Assembly (NCBI RefSeq): GCF_016307205.1
Contig: NZ_JAEIJD010000013.1
Span: 1-61,599, forward strand
Length of the DNA stretch: 61,599 bases
Direction of reading: 5' to 3'
From: Pontibaca salina
GTDB lineage: Bacteria > Pseudomonadota > Alphaproteobacteria > Rhodobacterales > Rhodobacteraceae
Each line of letters opens with the position of its first letter. The stretch's first letter is position 1. Both the position numbers and the translations under genes were made by a program. Positions 53,820 through 61,599 of the stretch are shown one piece after another. The notes beneath the pieces are model-generated. The model made no database searches. It worked only from the letters and a program-made list of their open reading frames with translations, and was not told the DNA's origin.

Positions 53820-53924
53820 ATGTTTACCAGAGCAATACTCACCGCTGCGCTGTCCCTGTCAGGTGCCACCTTTGCTCATGCGCCAGACCCGATATGCGTT
53901 CAATTCCCTGTGTGCTGTGGTTGA
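53820..53924 (+). CDS. Possible 34-residue secreted peptide
   Basis: A short frame with a strong ribosome site (AAAGGAAAGA) and a hydrophobic signal-like stretch (FTRAILTAALSLSGATFAHA) followed by only 14 residues (PDPICVQFPVCCG), three of them Cys. It could be a real cysteine peptide or the head of a gene cut off by a frameshift. Weak support. Confidence 0.3.
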   Translation: MFTRAILTAALSLSGATFAHAPDPICVQFPVCCG

Positions 53925-53997
53925 TTGGTCCCTGCAGCAGTATTATTTCACGTCTTTGACAATACCCTTCTCGAAACAGCAGACGGGAGAATTCGTC

Positions 53998-54498
53998 ATG
54001 CCGACGCCAGACCCGACCCGGCGAGCCGTCGTTTCCACCGCAGGGGCAGCGCTGTTCATTGGTGCCTGCGGCCTGACTATACCGGCCCGCGCGCAATCCC
54101 TTGCACCCACCCCGACAATGCGGGGCGGAGCCAACAATTACCGTCCGGGCGCCCCGATCGTGAAAAGGATCGGCGGTGGCGGTTTCTGGACGACCGGCAC
54201 CGTACGACGCGCGGGCGACGGGGCACCCCTCGCCGGTCGCCGCATTCAGGTCTGGGCCCATACGACGGAAGGCCACGAACGGGACGCGCGCTCGCATGGC
54301 GCGACGCTCACGGACGCGGATGGCGTGTTCCGCATCGAGATGCCGCAGATTGTGCCCGCCTTCGGGCAGCCGCATGGGCATCTGGCCTATGATGCCGATT
54401 ACGATAATGGCGGTTTCGAGACGGTTTTCTTGCGGCCTGTGATGGCGCGGGCATCGGACACCAGCCTGCACGTCGAGTTCGTTCTGCGCCCCACCTGA
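53998..54498 (+). CDS. Intradiol dioxygenase-like protein, Tat-type signal
   Basis: A 166-residue protein with a twin-arginine-like head (DPTRRAVVSTAGAALFIGACGLT) and a short domain like the beta-sandwich of protocatechuate/catechol dioxygenases: GTVRRAGDGAPLAGRRIQVWAHTTEGHE, DARSHGATLTDADGVFRIEMP and FGQPHGHLAYDADYDNG. Only part of the usual iron ligand set (Tyr, Tyr, His, His) is evident, so catalysis is uncertain. It is joined to the next gene by TGATG, and both may act in periplasmic redox chemistry. Confidence 0.75.
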   Translation: MPTPDPTRRAVVSTAGAALFIGACGLTIPARAQSLAPTPTMRGGANNYRPGAPIVKRIGGGGFWTTGTVRRAGDGAPLAGRRIQVWAHTTEGHERDARSHGATLTDADGVFRIEMPQIVPAFGQPHGHLAYDADYDNGGFETVFLRPVMARASDTSLHVEFVLRPT

Positions 54499-55079
54499 TG
54501 ACGTCGCGCGGCGCGCTTGTATGGACGGCACTGGCTCTGGCAATCGCAGTGCCAGTGATCGCCGCCGCGCACAGTCCGCTTCTGCAATGGCGGCAACCGG
54601 TCTACATTATCGCCGGATTTTCCGGGATCATCGGACTGGGGCTGCTGCTTGTTCAGCCCCTGCTTATCACTGGCGTGCTTCCCGGGATTCCCGCGCGGCG
54701 CATCCATATCTGGACCGGAGCAGGGCTGGTTCTCGCAGTGGTTGTCCATGTGGCGGGCCTGTGGATCACGAGCCCGCCGGACGTAATAGATGTTCTGCTG
54801 TTCCGCTCACCGACACCGTTTTCGGTCTGGGGTGCGGTTGCGATGTGGGCCGTATTCGCAACCGCCATTCTTGCCGCCGTGAGAAAACGACTGGGACTGC
54901 GCATCTGGCGTCTTGGACATAGCGTAGCGGCGATCGTAATCGTCACAGGGACAGTCGTACACGCCTGGCTTATCCAAGGGGCGATGGAGGACGTGACGAA
55001 AGGGGCACTCTGCCTGCTGGTTCTGGGGGCAGGAACATGGGCCTTGCGACGCCGCCAAGTATGGCGAATGCTCCGCTAA
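54498..55079 (+). CDS. Ferric reductase-like transmembrane protein
   Basis: A 193-residue protein with about five or six membrane segments (LALAIAVPVIAAAHS; VYIIAGFSGIIGLGLLLVQPL; HIWTGAGLVLAVVVHVAGLW; AVAMWAVFATAILAAV; HSVAAIVIVTGTVVHAW). HIWTGAGLVLAVVVH and RLGHSVAAIVIVTGTVVH contain the paired His that bind haem in ferric reductase-like domains (MsrQ, YedZ type). Start overlaps the previous stop by one base (TGATG), so the two genes are coupled; the pair resembles an MsrP/MsrQ-like periplasmic protein and haem-membrane partner arrangement in principle only. Confidence 0.8.
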   Translation: MTSRGALVWTALALAIAVPVIAAAHSPLLQWRQPVYIIAGFSGIIGLGLLLVQPLLITGVLPGIPARRIHIWTGAGLVLAVVVHVAGLWITSPPDVIDVLLFRSPTPFSVWGAVAMWAVFATAILAAVRKRLGLRIWRLGHSVAAIVIVTGTVVHAWLIQGAMEDVTKGALCLLVLGAGTWALRRRQVWRMLR

Positions 55080-55776
55080 CTGCTGAGATACACGATCCAG
55101 CGTAGCGGCCTGTTCATCATGAACCTTCCGGAAATCCGGGGCACGCCACATTTATGCAGCTGGGCAATTCTAGGAGTTGCTTGGTTGAAACGAACACTTA
55201 TACGAGGCGCAGCGAAAACGCTCTTCGTTCGCAGGCAGACATATGAACCTCCAAAAATGCTGCGTTTCAGATAGCCTTTCCGCCACCTCCCCTGCTGCGT
55301 ATGGCTCTGCGGCCGCAGCTATTGCTGATCAAGAAGCCCAGATCAGCGAGCACGGCCAATAACTCCGACCTGTGGTCTTCGGATCTGTCGCCAGCCAGCT
55401 TCGGGCGTGAGGCCGTCCACCATCCAGCGCTCTTTTCTCATCCGAAACGGTGCCGCAGCGCCGCAGCGCGTCTGGCCGGCGGGTGTTTTGTTGAGTCAGT
55501 GTTTAGTCGTTTGTGAAATGCAAAAAGCCTCCGGTTAGGGAGGCTTGTAAAACTTTAATTTTTAGGCATTTTTTTGCTTGCGGGAGGCGCATTGATCTTG
55601 ACCGAACCTCAGGATGGCTCCGAATAAAATTAGGAAATGCGCAGCTGGGGTGGCTTCGTCGCCCGCAAAATTCAGGAAAGACCTGTGGCGGCTATATTAA
55701 TGTTCTATCGCTCTATTGGCTTGAGTTGCTGACGACGTATTTGAAGTTCCTGAGCGGCAGGACATTTGGCTATGCT
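55080..55776. other. Intergenic region with terminator
   Basis: About 700 bases without a convincing gene between the ferric reductase-like gene and phnA. It contains a minus-strand terminator at 55521-55547 for phnA; the rest holds only short frames without motifs and probably decayed DNA. Confidence 0.4.
55521..55547 (-). terminator. Rho-independent terminator (minus strand)
   Basis: On the minus strand AAGCCTCC-N6-GGAGGCTT is followed by TTTTTG. It is placed 230 bases beyond the end of the phnA-like gene, read in its direction. Confidence 0.75.
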
Positions 55777-56118
55777 TTACTCCGAAACCTTCTTCACGAA
55801 CTGAGACTTCAGGCCCATTTGACCAAACCCCGGCACCCTGCAATCAATGTCGTGATCACCTTCGACCAACCGGATACCGCGAACCTTTGTCCCGACCTTG
55901 ACAGAAGAAGACGCGCCTTTGATCTTCAAATCCTTGATTACCGTCACAGTATCGCCATCCGCCAATACATTTCCCACGCTATCGCGCACAACGGCAATAT
56001 CGTCAGAGTCCGCGACTGGCGACCATTCATGTCCGCATTCCGGACAGGACAGTAAGGCGTCCACCTGATAGGTATAAGTCGAGGAACATTCGGGGCACGA
56101 CGGCAGGGTATCACTCAT
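55777..56118 (-). CDS. yjdM: PhnA/YjdM family zinc-ribbon protein
   Basis: A 113-residue protein with an N-terminal zinc ribbon ([28 protein letters not shown], two C-x2-C pairs) and the C-terminal PhnA domain ([62 protein letters not shown]). Despite the historic name it is not needed for phosphonate use; its role is not settled. Single gene, with a terminator downstream. Confidence 0.95.
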   Translation of the reverse strand: MSDTLPSCPECSSTYTYQVDALLSCPECGHEWSPVADSDDIAVVRDSVGNVLADGDTVTVIKDLKIKGASSSVKVGTKVRGIRLVEGDHDIDCRVPGFGQMGLKSQFVKKVSE

Positions 56119-56410
56119 ATCACTGCCCTTAGCGCGAGCGATACGTCAGGGCCAGAGCTTTCTGATCAACCCTGTACGGGGAACCTCCCTTGCCGGGCAA
56201 GAGTTGGGGGGGCCGGCGGCGGTTCATCCCCGCGTGTCCGGAGAGCGCGTATCGCAGGTTCGCGCGTCAGTCAATTACGGCTCAGCCCCGCGTGTGGGAA
56301 ACCCATCAGCAGGGCCTTTCAGGCGTCAATTGCCTTGCTGGCAGCCGGTCCGGAAGGATATCGCGCACTGGAGTTCACGGTGCTCAATCTGGTGGTCGGC
56401 CCGCTCGTGA

Positions 56411-56770
56411 GGGGGCAGACCGGATCGTCGCCGCTTTTGATGGGGCATTTTCGACCTTAAAAGCGACCTGGGGCGCGTTGCCGAGGGTGATCGGTGATTT
56501 CGCGTTCCAGGCGGCGAAGGAGTTGATCGCCGGGATCGCGGCAATACTGAACGGCTTTGCCTCCCGTATAAATCGGTTCATTGAGGGCTGAAATGGGCGC
56601 TGTCTGCCCTGCCGGAATGGGCGGTCGGTGAAGGTAGCATCCGGATTGCCCTATTGACGATGTCGATATCGGGCGTGTCGCAAACGCCTTTGAGAATGCA
56701 GCAACCGACGCCGGGGGTGCCGCCGCCAAGGCGTTTGGGGCGGCGATGGAAAAGACACATATTGAAGCAC
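56411..56770 (+). pseudogene. Phage tail tape-measure protein remnant
   Basis: Two stretches that look like the end part of a siphophage-type tape-measure protein: RIVAAFDGAFSTLKATWGAL to IAAILNGFASRINRFIEG with a stop at 56589, and, in another frame, DVDIGRVANAFENAATDAGG to AAMEKTHIEAP at 56661-56770. The frame is broken between them. No other phage gene is near. Confidence 0.55.
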
Positions 56771-56771
56771 C

Positions 56772-57341
56772 GGCGATTTGGTCGAGACCATGGACAACGG
56801 CCCGCAGGAAATCCGGTGGATCGGCCAGCAAACTATTGGCGCTGGCGCGCTTATGGCGCAGCCAAAGCTGCGGCCCATCCGCATTCAGGCGGGCGCCCTT
56901 GGCCAGGGCCTGCCCGAGCGCGATCTTCTGGTCAGCCCCCAGCACCGCATGCTGGCAAGCAACCGCTTGGCTCAGCGCATGTTTGGCACTCAGGAGGTGC
57001 TGGTCGCCGCCAAACAGCTGGTCGCGCTTAACGGTATCGACGTTGCCGACGATGTCGACGAGGTCACCTATGTGCACTTCCTGTGTGATCAGCATGAGGT
57101 GGTGTTTGCCGAAGGCGCTGCGTCTGAGACACTCTACACCGGCACCGAGGCGCTGAAGTCCGTCGGGAAAGCCGCTCGGGAAGAGATCTTCTCGATCTTT
57201 CCCGAACTGCGTGAGCGCGAGCCAGATGCGCTGCCAGCCGCCGGGGCGCGGCCTTTTGTCAACGGCCGTATGGGGCGCCAGATGGCACAGCGGTTGGTCA
57301 ACAACAGCAAGCTACCGCTCGAGCCCGCCTGCCGGACTTAA
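56772..57341 (+). pseudogene. Hint-domain protein fragment (N-terminus missing)
   Basis: From GDLVETMDNGPQEIRWIG to the stop, 189 codons match the C-terminal part of Rhodobacteraceae Hint-domain proteins: PKLRPIRIQAGALGQGLP, RDLLVSPQHRMLASN, RMFGTQEVLVAAKQL, VTYVHFLCDQHEVVFAEGA, SIFPELRE. The start and N-terminal half are replaced by phage tape-measure DNA, with no ribosome site at the TTG 56778, so it is a truncated copy. Confidence 0.75.
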
Positions 57342-57468
57342 AGCGGTCCGTCATAAATCTGAATCATGGATTTATGGCTTAACGCACGCCACGCGCATAT
57401 GTTGCACGGCGTTCTGCAAAAAACGGTGAGTCAGGTTTTTCGCAGAACGATTTAGATTGCTTGTTCAT

Positions 57469-57660
57469 TCAGTTCGGTAACAAGACCGAAACAATTGCGT
57501 GGATCACCCCATTTGACGCCCGGATGTCTGCAATTGCCACGGTCGCGTTTTCGACCTTAACACCATCTGTTGCATTTACGTGCAACGCGCCGCCCTGAAC
57601 GCTCGTCAAAGACACAAGTTTGTGCGATGAGCTTTCGAACGAATCCATGCTCCGCAACAT
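57469..57660 (-). pseudogene. Fasciclin (FAS1) domain remnant
   Basis: The frame ends VSLTSVQGGALHVN, TDGVKVENATVAIADIRAS and NGVIHAIVSVLLP, the last strand and helix of a FAS1 domain (usually GVIHVIDKVLLP). The N-terminal part of the domain is absent, so it is a remnant of a secreted or lipid-anchored FAS1 protein. Confidence 0.65.
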
Positions 57661-57720
57661 GGCTCATGCCCGCGTGGTAATCGCCACTTGGGCAGCTGAC
57701 TATAACACCGAACACCTACA

Positions 57721-57794
57721 TTAGGTTACCAGACCCCGGTCGACCATGCACGGACACCCTAACCACCGAAATCGACCGGGGTCTGGTAACCTAA
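57721..57794. repeat. Perfect 23-bp inverted repeat, 28-bp loop
   Basis: 57721-57743 and 57772-57794 are exact complements, giving a very stable cruciform/hairpin. One arm overlaps the frame of the IS630-like fragment at 57759. It looks like a mobile-element end that was duplicated and inverted, or a strong terminator between the debris zone and amtB. Confidence 0.6.
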
Positions 57795-57872
57795 TGCCGC
57801 ATGGTGTGAATGTTCTTCCTCCACAAAAGCGACGACGCGCTCACGAAGCGCCATAGGATGCGGCTTACCCAT
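57759..57872 (-). mobile_element. IS630-like transposase N-terminal fragment
   Basis: A 37-codon frame begins MGKPHPMALRERVVAFVEE, the head of IS630-type transposases, then runs into AALGYQTPVDFGG, which looks instead like the C-terminus of an IS3-type transposase, before a stop. A second fragment with the same head is at 59847 on the other strand. Confidence 0.55.
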
Positions 57873-57957
57873 CTCAACCCCCCATATCGGCTCGACAGAT
57901 AGGGGAACTCAGATCAAGCCTCATGGGAACGCTGAACTGGAAAGGTCGCCACGCGCC

Positions 57958-59280
57958 CTAAAGCGCAGCAAACTCCGGATAGGCCTCCATTCCCAGCTCT
58001 GTCTTATCTAGGCCATCGATTTCGGCTTCTTCATCCACTCGCAGACCCGTCGTGAATTTCAAAGCGATCCAAACGACAGTTGAAGTCATGCAGACGAAGG
58101 CACCAACGATAACAATCGAATAGATTTGAGTGAGCAAGTTGGCAGCGTCGTTGGTAAAGACCACCGCAATTGTGCCCCAGATCCCCGCAAAAAGGTGGAC
58201 TGGAATTGCGCCAACCACGTCATCGATTTTGAACCGGTCCAGCATCGGAATGGCAAACACAACAATCGCACCACCAAACGCACCGATCAAGGTGGCCTCG
58301 ACAAGGGACGGCGTCAGAGGCTCCGCAGTGATGGAAACCAGCCCGGCCAGCGCGCCATTCAGGATCATGGTGAGGTCGGGTTTCTTGTAAAGCAACTGCG
58401 TCAGCAACAAAGCCGCCACCGCCCCCGCCGCCGCAGCGGTATTCGTGTTGGCGAATATGCGGCTGATGTCAGCAACGTTGCCAGCCGTATCCATATAGAG
58501 CTGAGAGCCACCGTTAAATCCAAACCAGCCCATCCACAGGATGAACGTGCCCAGCGTGGCGAGTGCAAGGTTAGACCCCGGAAACGAATTGACCTTGCCT
58601 CCTTTATACTTGCCCAGGCGCGGCCCAAGTATGATCGCACCAGTCAATGCCGCCCATCCACCGACAGAATGAACAACGGTCGAGCCGGCAAAATCCTGAA
58701 AGCCCATGGCGTCCAGAAAACCTCCGCCCCATTTCCAACTGGCCTGAATGGGATAGATGACAGCGGTAAGCAGCACGACAAAGACCAGAAACGGCCAAAG
58801 CCTGATCCGTTCTGCTAAAGCCCCAGAGACGATCGACGCCGCCGCCGCACAAAACATCAATTGAAAGAAGAAATCCGAACCGACCGAGGCATAGGTCAAA
58901 TCGGGCTGTGCGCCCTCAAGCCCCACAGGCTCCAACGCAGTGATCGACAACGCACCAAGGACGTTGGAAATGGTCCAAGCGTCGCCCGGATACATCAGAT
59001 TGTAACCAAGAATGTAGTATGCGAGCGAAGCGAGCGAAAAGAGCGAGAGGTTTTTGGTTAACTGCATCGTGACATTCTTGCTGCGCACCAAACCTGCTTC
59101 CAACATCGCGAAGCCAGCCGCCATGAAGAAGACAAGGAAGCCTGATACGAGGAACATGAAGGTTGTAAAAATGAAGCCGATGTCTAAAGAAGTTGTAGCG
59201 GAAGCTTGCGCAGAGACGGTCTGTGGTAGAATTAATAGAATGGTAGCAACGCCCATCTTGATCAATCTCGTCACGGTCAT
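57958..59280 (-). CDS. amtB: Ammonium transporter
   Basis: A 440-residue Amt/Mep/Rh channel with a signal-like head (VATILLILPQTVSA) and 11 expected membrane helices. LVFFMAAGFAMLEAGLVRSKN, DFAGSTVVHSVGGWAALTGAIILG (twin-His region) and GWFGFNGGSQL are family hallmarks. It lets ammonium enter and is blocked by GlnK when nitrogen is plentiful. Its start lies 18 bases after the glnK stop, so the order glnK-amtB is an operon. Confidence 0.96.
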   Translation of the reverse strand: MTVTRLIKMGVATILLILPQTVSAQASATTSLDIGFIFTTFMFLVSGFLVFFMAAGFAMLEAGLVRSKNVTMQLTKNLSLFSLASLAYYILGYNLMYPGDAWTISNVLGALSITALEPVGLEGAQPDLTYASVGSDFFFQLMFCAAAASIVSGALAERIRLWPFLVFVVLLTAVIYPIQASWKWGGGFLDAMGFQDFAGSTVVHSVGGWAALTGAIILGPRLGKYKGGKVNSFPGSNLALATLGTFILWMGWFGFNGGSQLYMDTAGNVADISRIFANTNTAAAAGAVAALLLTQLLYKKPDLTMILNGALAGLVSITAEPLTPSLVEATLIGAFGGAIVVFAIPMLDRFKIDDVVGAIPVHLFAGIWGTIAVVFTNDAANLLTQIYSIVIVGAFVCMTSTVVWIALKFTTGLRVDEEAEIDGLDKTELGMEAYPEFAAL

Positions 59281-59298
59281 TCTCCTGTTTTTGGGGGG

Positions 59299-59637
59299 CT
59301 ATAAAGCGTCCTCATTGGTTTCGCCGGTGCGGATGCGTAGGGCATCGGAGATATGCAGGACGAATATCTTGCCATCACCGATCTTGCCGGTCCTCGCCTT
59401 GGTCGCGATGGTCTCAACGACCCGTTCAGCCATGTCGGACGGGACTGCGATTTCCAGTTTAATTTTAGGCACAAAGTTTACGCTGTATTCCGCACCACGA
59501 TAGATTTCGGTATGGCCCGATTGTATGCCATAGCCTTTGACCTCTGATACCATCATGCCGCGCACGCCAATTTCGGTCAGCGCTTCGCGCACTTCATCAA
59601 ACTTGAATGGCTTGATCGTCGCAATAATCAGCTTCAC
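59299..59637 (-). CDS. glnK: PII signal protein GlnK
   Basis: A 112-residue PII protein: KLIIATIKPFKFDEVREAL head, T-loop GHTEIYRGAEY with Tyr51 for uridylylation, and the B/C loops (ARTGKIGDGKIFVLHISDALRIRTGE). It senses ATP, ADP and 2-oxoglutarate and controls AmtB by binding its pore. First gene of the operon; a regulatory promoter should lie in 59638-59750 but no sigma-54 box could be seen. Confidence 0.96.
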   Translation of the reverse strand: MKLIIATIKPFKFDEVREALTEIGVRGMMVSEVKGYGIQSGHTEIYRGAEYSVNFVPKIKLEIAVPSDMAERVVETIATKARTGKIGDGKIFVLHISDALRIRTGETNEDAL

Positions 59638-60253
59638 ATCGCCTCCTTTCGAGTTGTTGCTCGCGGGGATGCACCACTACAATACGACTTTCTGCAGCGC
59701 AGCAAAAGATATTTTACGATAAATCGAAGAGCTTCAGAATGCTCCTAAAAAGCTTTCTTTAGAGCGTGTTGCCACTTATCGAATTCAGGATTCCCGCACT
59801 GGTTGATCTGTGACTCCTGTCCATATGGTAAATATCGGGGCGTGAGATGGGCAATCCACATCCTATGGCGATTCGTGAGCGAATTGTGGCGCTGGTGGCG
59901 GAGGGACCTTCACACCGTGCGGCAGGAACGCGATTCTTGGTTCCGGTAAAACTCGGCAATCTCATCGAGGTCCGGAAGCGTGAAACAGGTGGCCTGGAGC
60001 CGCACGCGCAGGGCAACTGCAGCGGCCAGCCACAACGCGGTCAGGGCACGAGCAGCGGAATACCTTATTGTTGCCGTTCAATTTGACCCTGCCATATATG
60101 CGGGCAACCTTCTCAAACTATCAACATAAAGCAGCCGCCCCGGCTCACGATGAATGCTGACCATGACAGAGGGCGCTGAGATGTTTCGGCAATAGAATTC
60201 AGGTATTATACCGGATTTGTGCTGGCTCATATTGTCATGCCGATTCACAGGCT
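59638..60253. other. Intergenic region with IS fragments
   Basis: About 620 bases between glnK and the IS21 remnant. Apart from the IS630-like fragment at 59847 and the promoter of glnK, nothing coding is seen. The last part (60120-60250) is AT-rich. Confidence 0.4.
59847..60086 (+). mobile_element. IS630-like transposase N-terminal fragment
   Basis: The frame begins MGNPHPMAIRERIVALVAEG, then SHRAAGTRF, and holds LIEVRKRETGGLEPHAQG, all as in the helix-turn-helix head of IS630-family transposases. It lacks the DDE catalytic half. The head is close to the inverted fragment at 57872, as is the DNA just before the start. Confidence 0.75.
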
Positions 60254-60400
60254 GAGAAACGAGAATATGTGCAGATCCTGCGCTTTCTCGTGCGCTTTTT
60301 GATGGAGGTTATGCACCTTGCGATCAAAGATGCGTTGCAGATGAAATCCCTCAGCTTTGATGCACTCAAACAGCTGCAGCTGTGGCGTGGTGATAATTAG
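60254..60400 (+). mobile_element. IS21 IstA C-terminal remnant
   Basis: The 48 codons EKREYVQILRFLVRFLMEVM followed by HLAIKDALQMKSLSFDALKQL resemble the last helices of IS21 IstA transposases (often ...AIGFDAVKHL). It ends at a stop three bases before the yeiH stop on the other strand. No istB follows. Confidence 0.6.
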
Positions 60401-60403
60401 AGT

Positions 60404-61480
60404 TTACAACAGGAAGATATACGCAAACATAACAGCCTGGCCCAAAAGGAAAGTGGTATTAAGCGCGATCAATATCACCCCATTCACACCCGGTGCGAAC
60501 AGTTGCTGCAGAGATGTTTTTACCCCCAGCGCTGAAATCGCTACTACCAGAAAGAAGCGTGACGCGTCGTTGATGAAGCCCAAGAGAATGTCCGGCAATG
60601 GGATGAAGTTTCGAATAATCATCAGCAAAATGAAGACAACGACAAACCATGGCAGACCGGCGGTGCCTCCCGCCTCTTTTCGAAAGATCACAGTCACAGC
60701 CAACAGCATCACAGGCAACAAAGCGACGCGAAATAGCTTGGTGAATGTTGCCATATCGCCTGCGGTGTCGCTAATGGAATAGCCCGCGCCGACAACTTGA
60801 GCCACATCATGGATTGTTGCGCCGACCATATAGCCGCTTTCCACATCCCCAAGGCCCAGATAGTCAAACAGCATCGGGTAAGCGATCATTGCAAGGGTCG
60901 ACATGGCTGTCACGCCGACAACGGTCAACAGAACGTCTTCCTCCTTTAAGACTTTTTTTGGCAGAACCGCAGCAATGGCCATTGCTGCGGAGGCCCCGCA
61001 TATCGCAACCGATCCGCCCGTTAATAAACCAAAAGCCAAACTGCGGCCTAACAGGCGCGAAAAAACCACACCGCCAATAACGGTTAGCACAACCATTGCG
61101 ACCATACCCACCAAGGGCATTGCGCCTAATTGTGAAACATCGGCAAAGGTTAGGCGTAGCCCCAAAAGAGCGACTCCCAAACGCAGAAGCGTGCGCGCGC
61201 AAAACGTGATTCCCTCGGCGGTGTGCGGGCTATCGTTCATAAAGTTGAATGCCATGCCAATTAACAACGCAAAAAGCATAGCAGGCGCAGCGTAATGATC
61301 GGCAAGGAAGCCGGCAGCCAAAGCGATCGTTGCGGACAAAGCGATGCCGCCGCGATGACTGAAAAACCACCCCATAATCCGTTGCGATACGGTAAGATGG
61401 GGGCCTTTTTGTTCGGGGCCCGTGGCGTCGCAATTGAGCAACCTGCCATCTGGACTTTCTTTGACGCGGTGGTCACTCAT
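60404..61480 (-). CDS. yeiH: YeiH/UPF0324 family putative sulfate exporter
   Basis: A 358-residue inner-membrane protein with about ten helices. GGIALSATIALAAGFLAD, AMLFALLIGMAFNF, LLRLGVALLGLRLTFADV, GGSVAICGASAAMAIAAVLP and VGATIHDVAQVVGAGYS are typical of YeiH-type exporters (CysZ-independent sulfate or sulfonate efflux in sulfur metabolism). ATG 61480 overlaps the stop of the CBS-domain gene by four bases, so it is coupled to that gene. Confidence 0.92.
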   Translation of the reverse strand: MSDHRVKESPDGRLLNCDATGPEQKGPHLTVSQRIMGWFFSHRGGIALSATIALAAGFLADHYAAPAMLFALLIGMAFNFMNDSPHTAEGITFCARTLLRLGVALLGLRLTFADVSQLGAMPLVGMVAMVVLTVIGGVVFSRLLGRSLAFGLLTGGSVAICGASAAMAIAAVLPKKVLKEEDVLLTVVGVTAMSTLAMIAYPMLFDYLGLGDVESGYMVGATIHDVAQVVGAGYSISDTAGDMATFTKLFRVALLPVMLLAVTVIFRKEAGGTAGLPWFVVVFILLMIIRNFIPLPDILLGFINDASRFFLVVAISALGVKTSLQQLFAPGVNGVILIALNTTFLLGQAVMFAYIFLL

Positions 61481-61599
61481 CCCAGCATTTCCATTAGTTG
61501 CTGGGAACCGCCGCTGGGGACCAAAGCGCGCACCAGGTCGCGCATTTCCAGCAAGCCGACCTGTTGTCCGTCCTGCATCACCCGGTACTGTTTGGTGGT
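61477..61599 (-). CDS. CBS-domain protein, C-terminal end (partial)
   Basis: The last 40 codons of a gene that runs off the window. YRVMQDGQQVGLLEMRDLVRALV fits the second half of a CBS domain (usually ...GLVSIGDLVK), followed by a tail ending QQLMEMLG. It overlaps yeiH by four bases, so a nucleotide-sensing CBS protein may control or accompany that exporter. Confidence 0.65.
   Translation of the reverse strand, partial: TTKQYRVMQDGQQVGLLEMRDLVRALVPSGGSQQLMEMLG

Noticed and set aside
59638-59720. A sigma-54 promoter before glnK
   Set aside because: A GG ... GC pair can be drawn near 59670 but the spacing is off and the TGGCAC/TTGC boxes do not match.

Overview
This window looks like DNA of a Rhodobacterales (Roseobacter-type) alphaproteobacterium. 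The inference rests on the GC-rich coding style, a truncated Hint-domain protein, a bufferin operon, a RirA/Irr-like flavour to the iron control sites, and the wza/wzb/wzc capsule layout. No rRNA, intact tRNA, replication gene or CRISPR array was seen, so chromosome and large plasmid cannot be told apart. Assignments come from reading motifs by eye; no database search was run.

Layout. 1-4.3 kb: an exopolysaccharide block (two GT2 glycosyltransferases, gmd, fcl) that makes GDP-L-fucose and transfers sugars. 4.3-8.2 kb: a scar zone with two integrase fragments, two decayed parD/parE copies, an intact Xre-RES toxin pair and a Fic protein with a repeated upstream operator. 8.4-26.2 kb: an accessory region between two copies of a repeat that begins like the 3' end of a tRNA-Ser gene followed by its terminator; a third, shorter copy lies at 18.85 kb. 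It holds an ECF sigma/anti-sigma pair, a convergent bufferin operon (bufA-bufB-bufC-doxX-DUF3179-membrane protein), a tyrosine integrase, a small regulator, a VanZ-like protein, a two-gene unknown module, parDE, an MFS exporter, IS66 and metallopeptidase fragments, and a 1241-residue secreted metzincin-like protein.

26.8-31.4 kb: a HAF-repeat autotransporter and a secreted HExxH protein whose core is duplicated at 21 kb. 31.4-31.7 kb: another fused scar. 32-37 kb: wzc, wzb, wza and a WecA-like initiating transferase, which together with the first block would build and export a fucose-containing polysaccharide. 37.3-38.9 kb: an orphan CcdA and an FMN-dependent alpha-hydroxy-acid oxidase. 38.9-45.7 kb: iron uptake (tonB-exbD-exbB-piuC, a TonB-dependent siderophore receptor, and a hemP operon with two small unknown partners), with palindromic iron-box candidates.

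46-55 kb: a histidine kinase/response regulator pair divergent from an EF-hand protein, then an RND adaptor and pump, a Tat-type intradiol-dioxygenase-like protein and a ferric-reductase-like membrane protein. 55.1-57.9 kb: PhnA/YjdM followed by debris (phage tape-measure, Hint, fasciclin, IS630 and a perfect 23-bp inverted repeat). 58-61.6 kb: amtB-glnK nitrogen control, IS630 and IS21 scars, a YeiH-type exporter and the end of a CBS-domain protein. The most striking overall property is the number of decayed mobile-element and toxin-antitoxin fragments reusing the same few sequences, which points to a long-lived integration hotspot.
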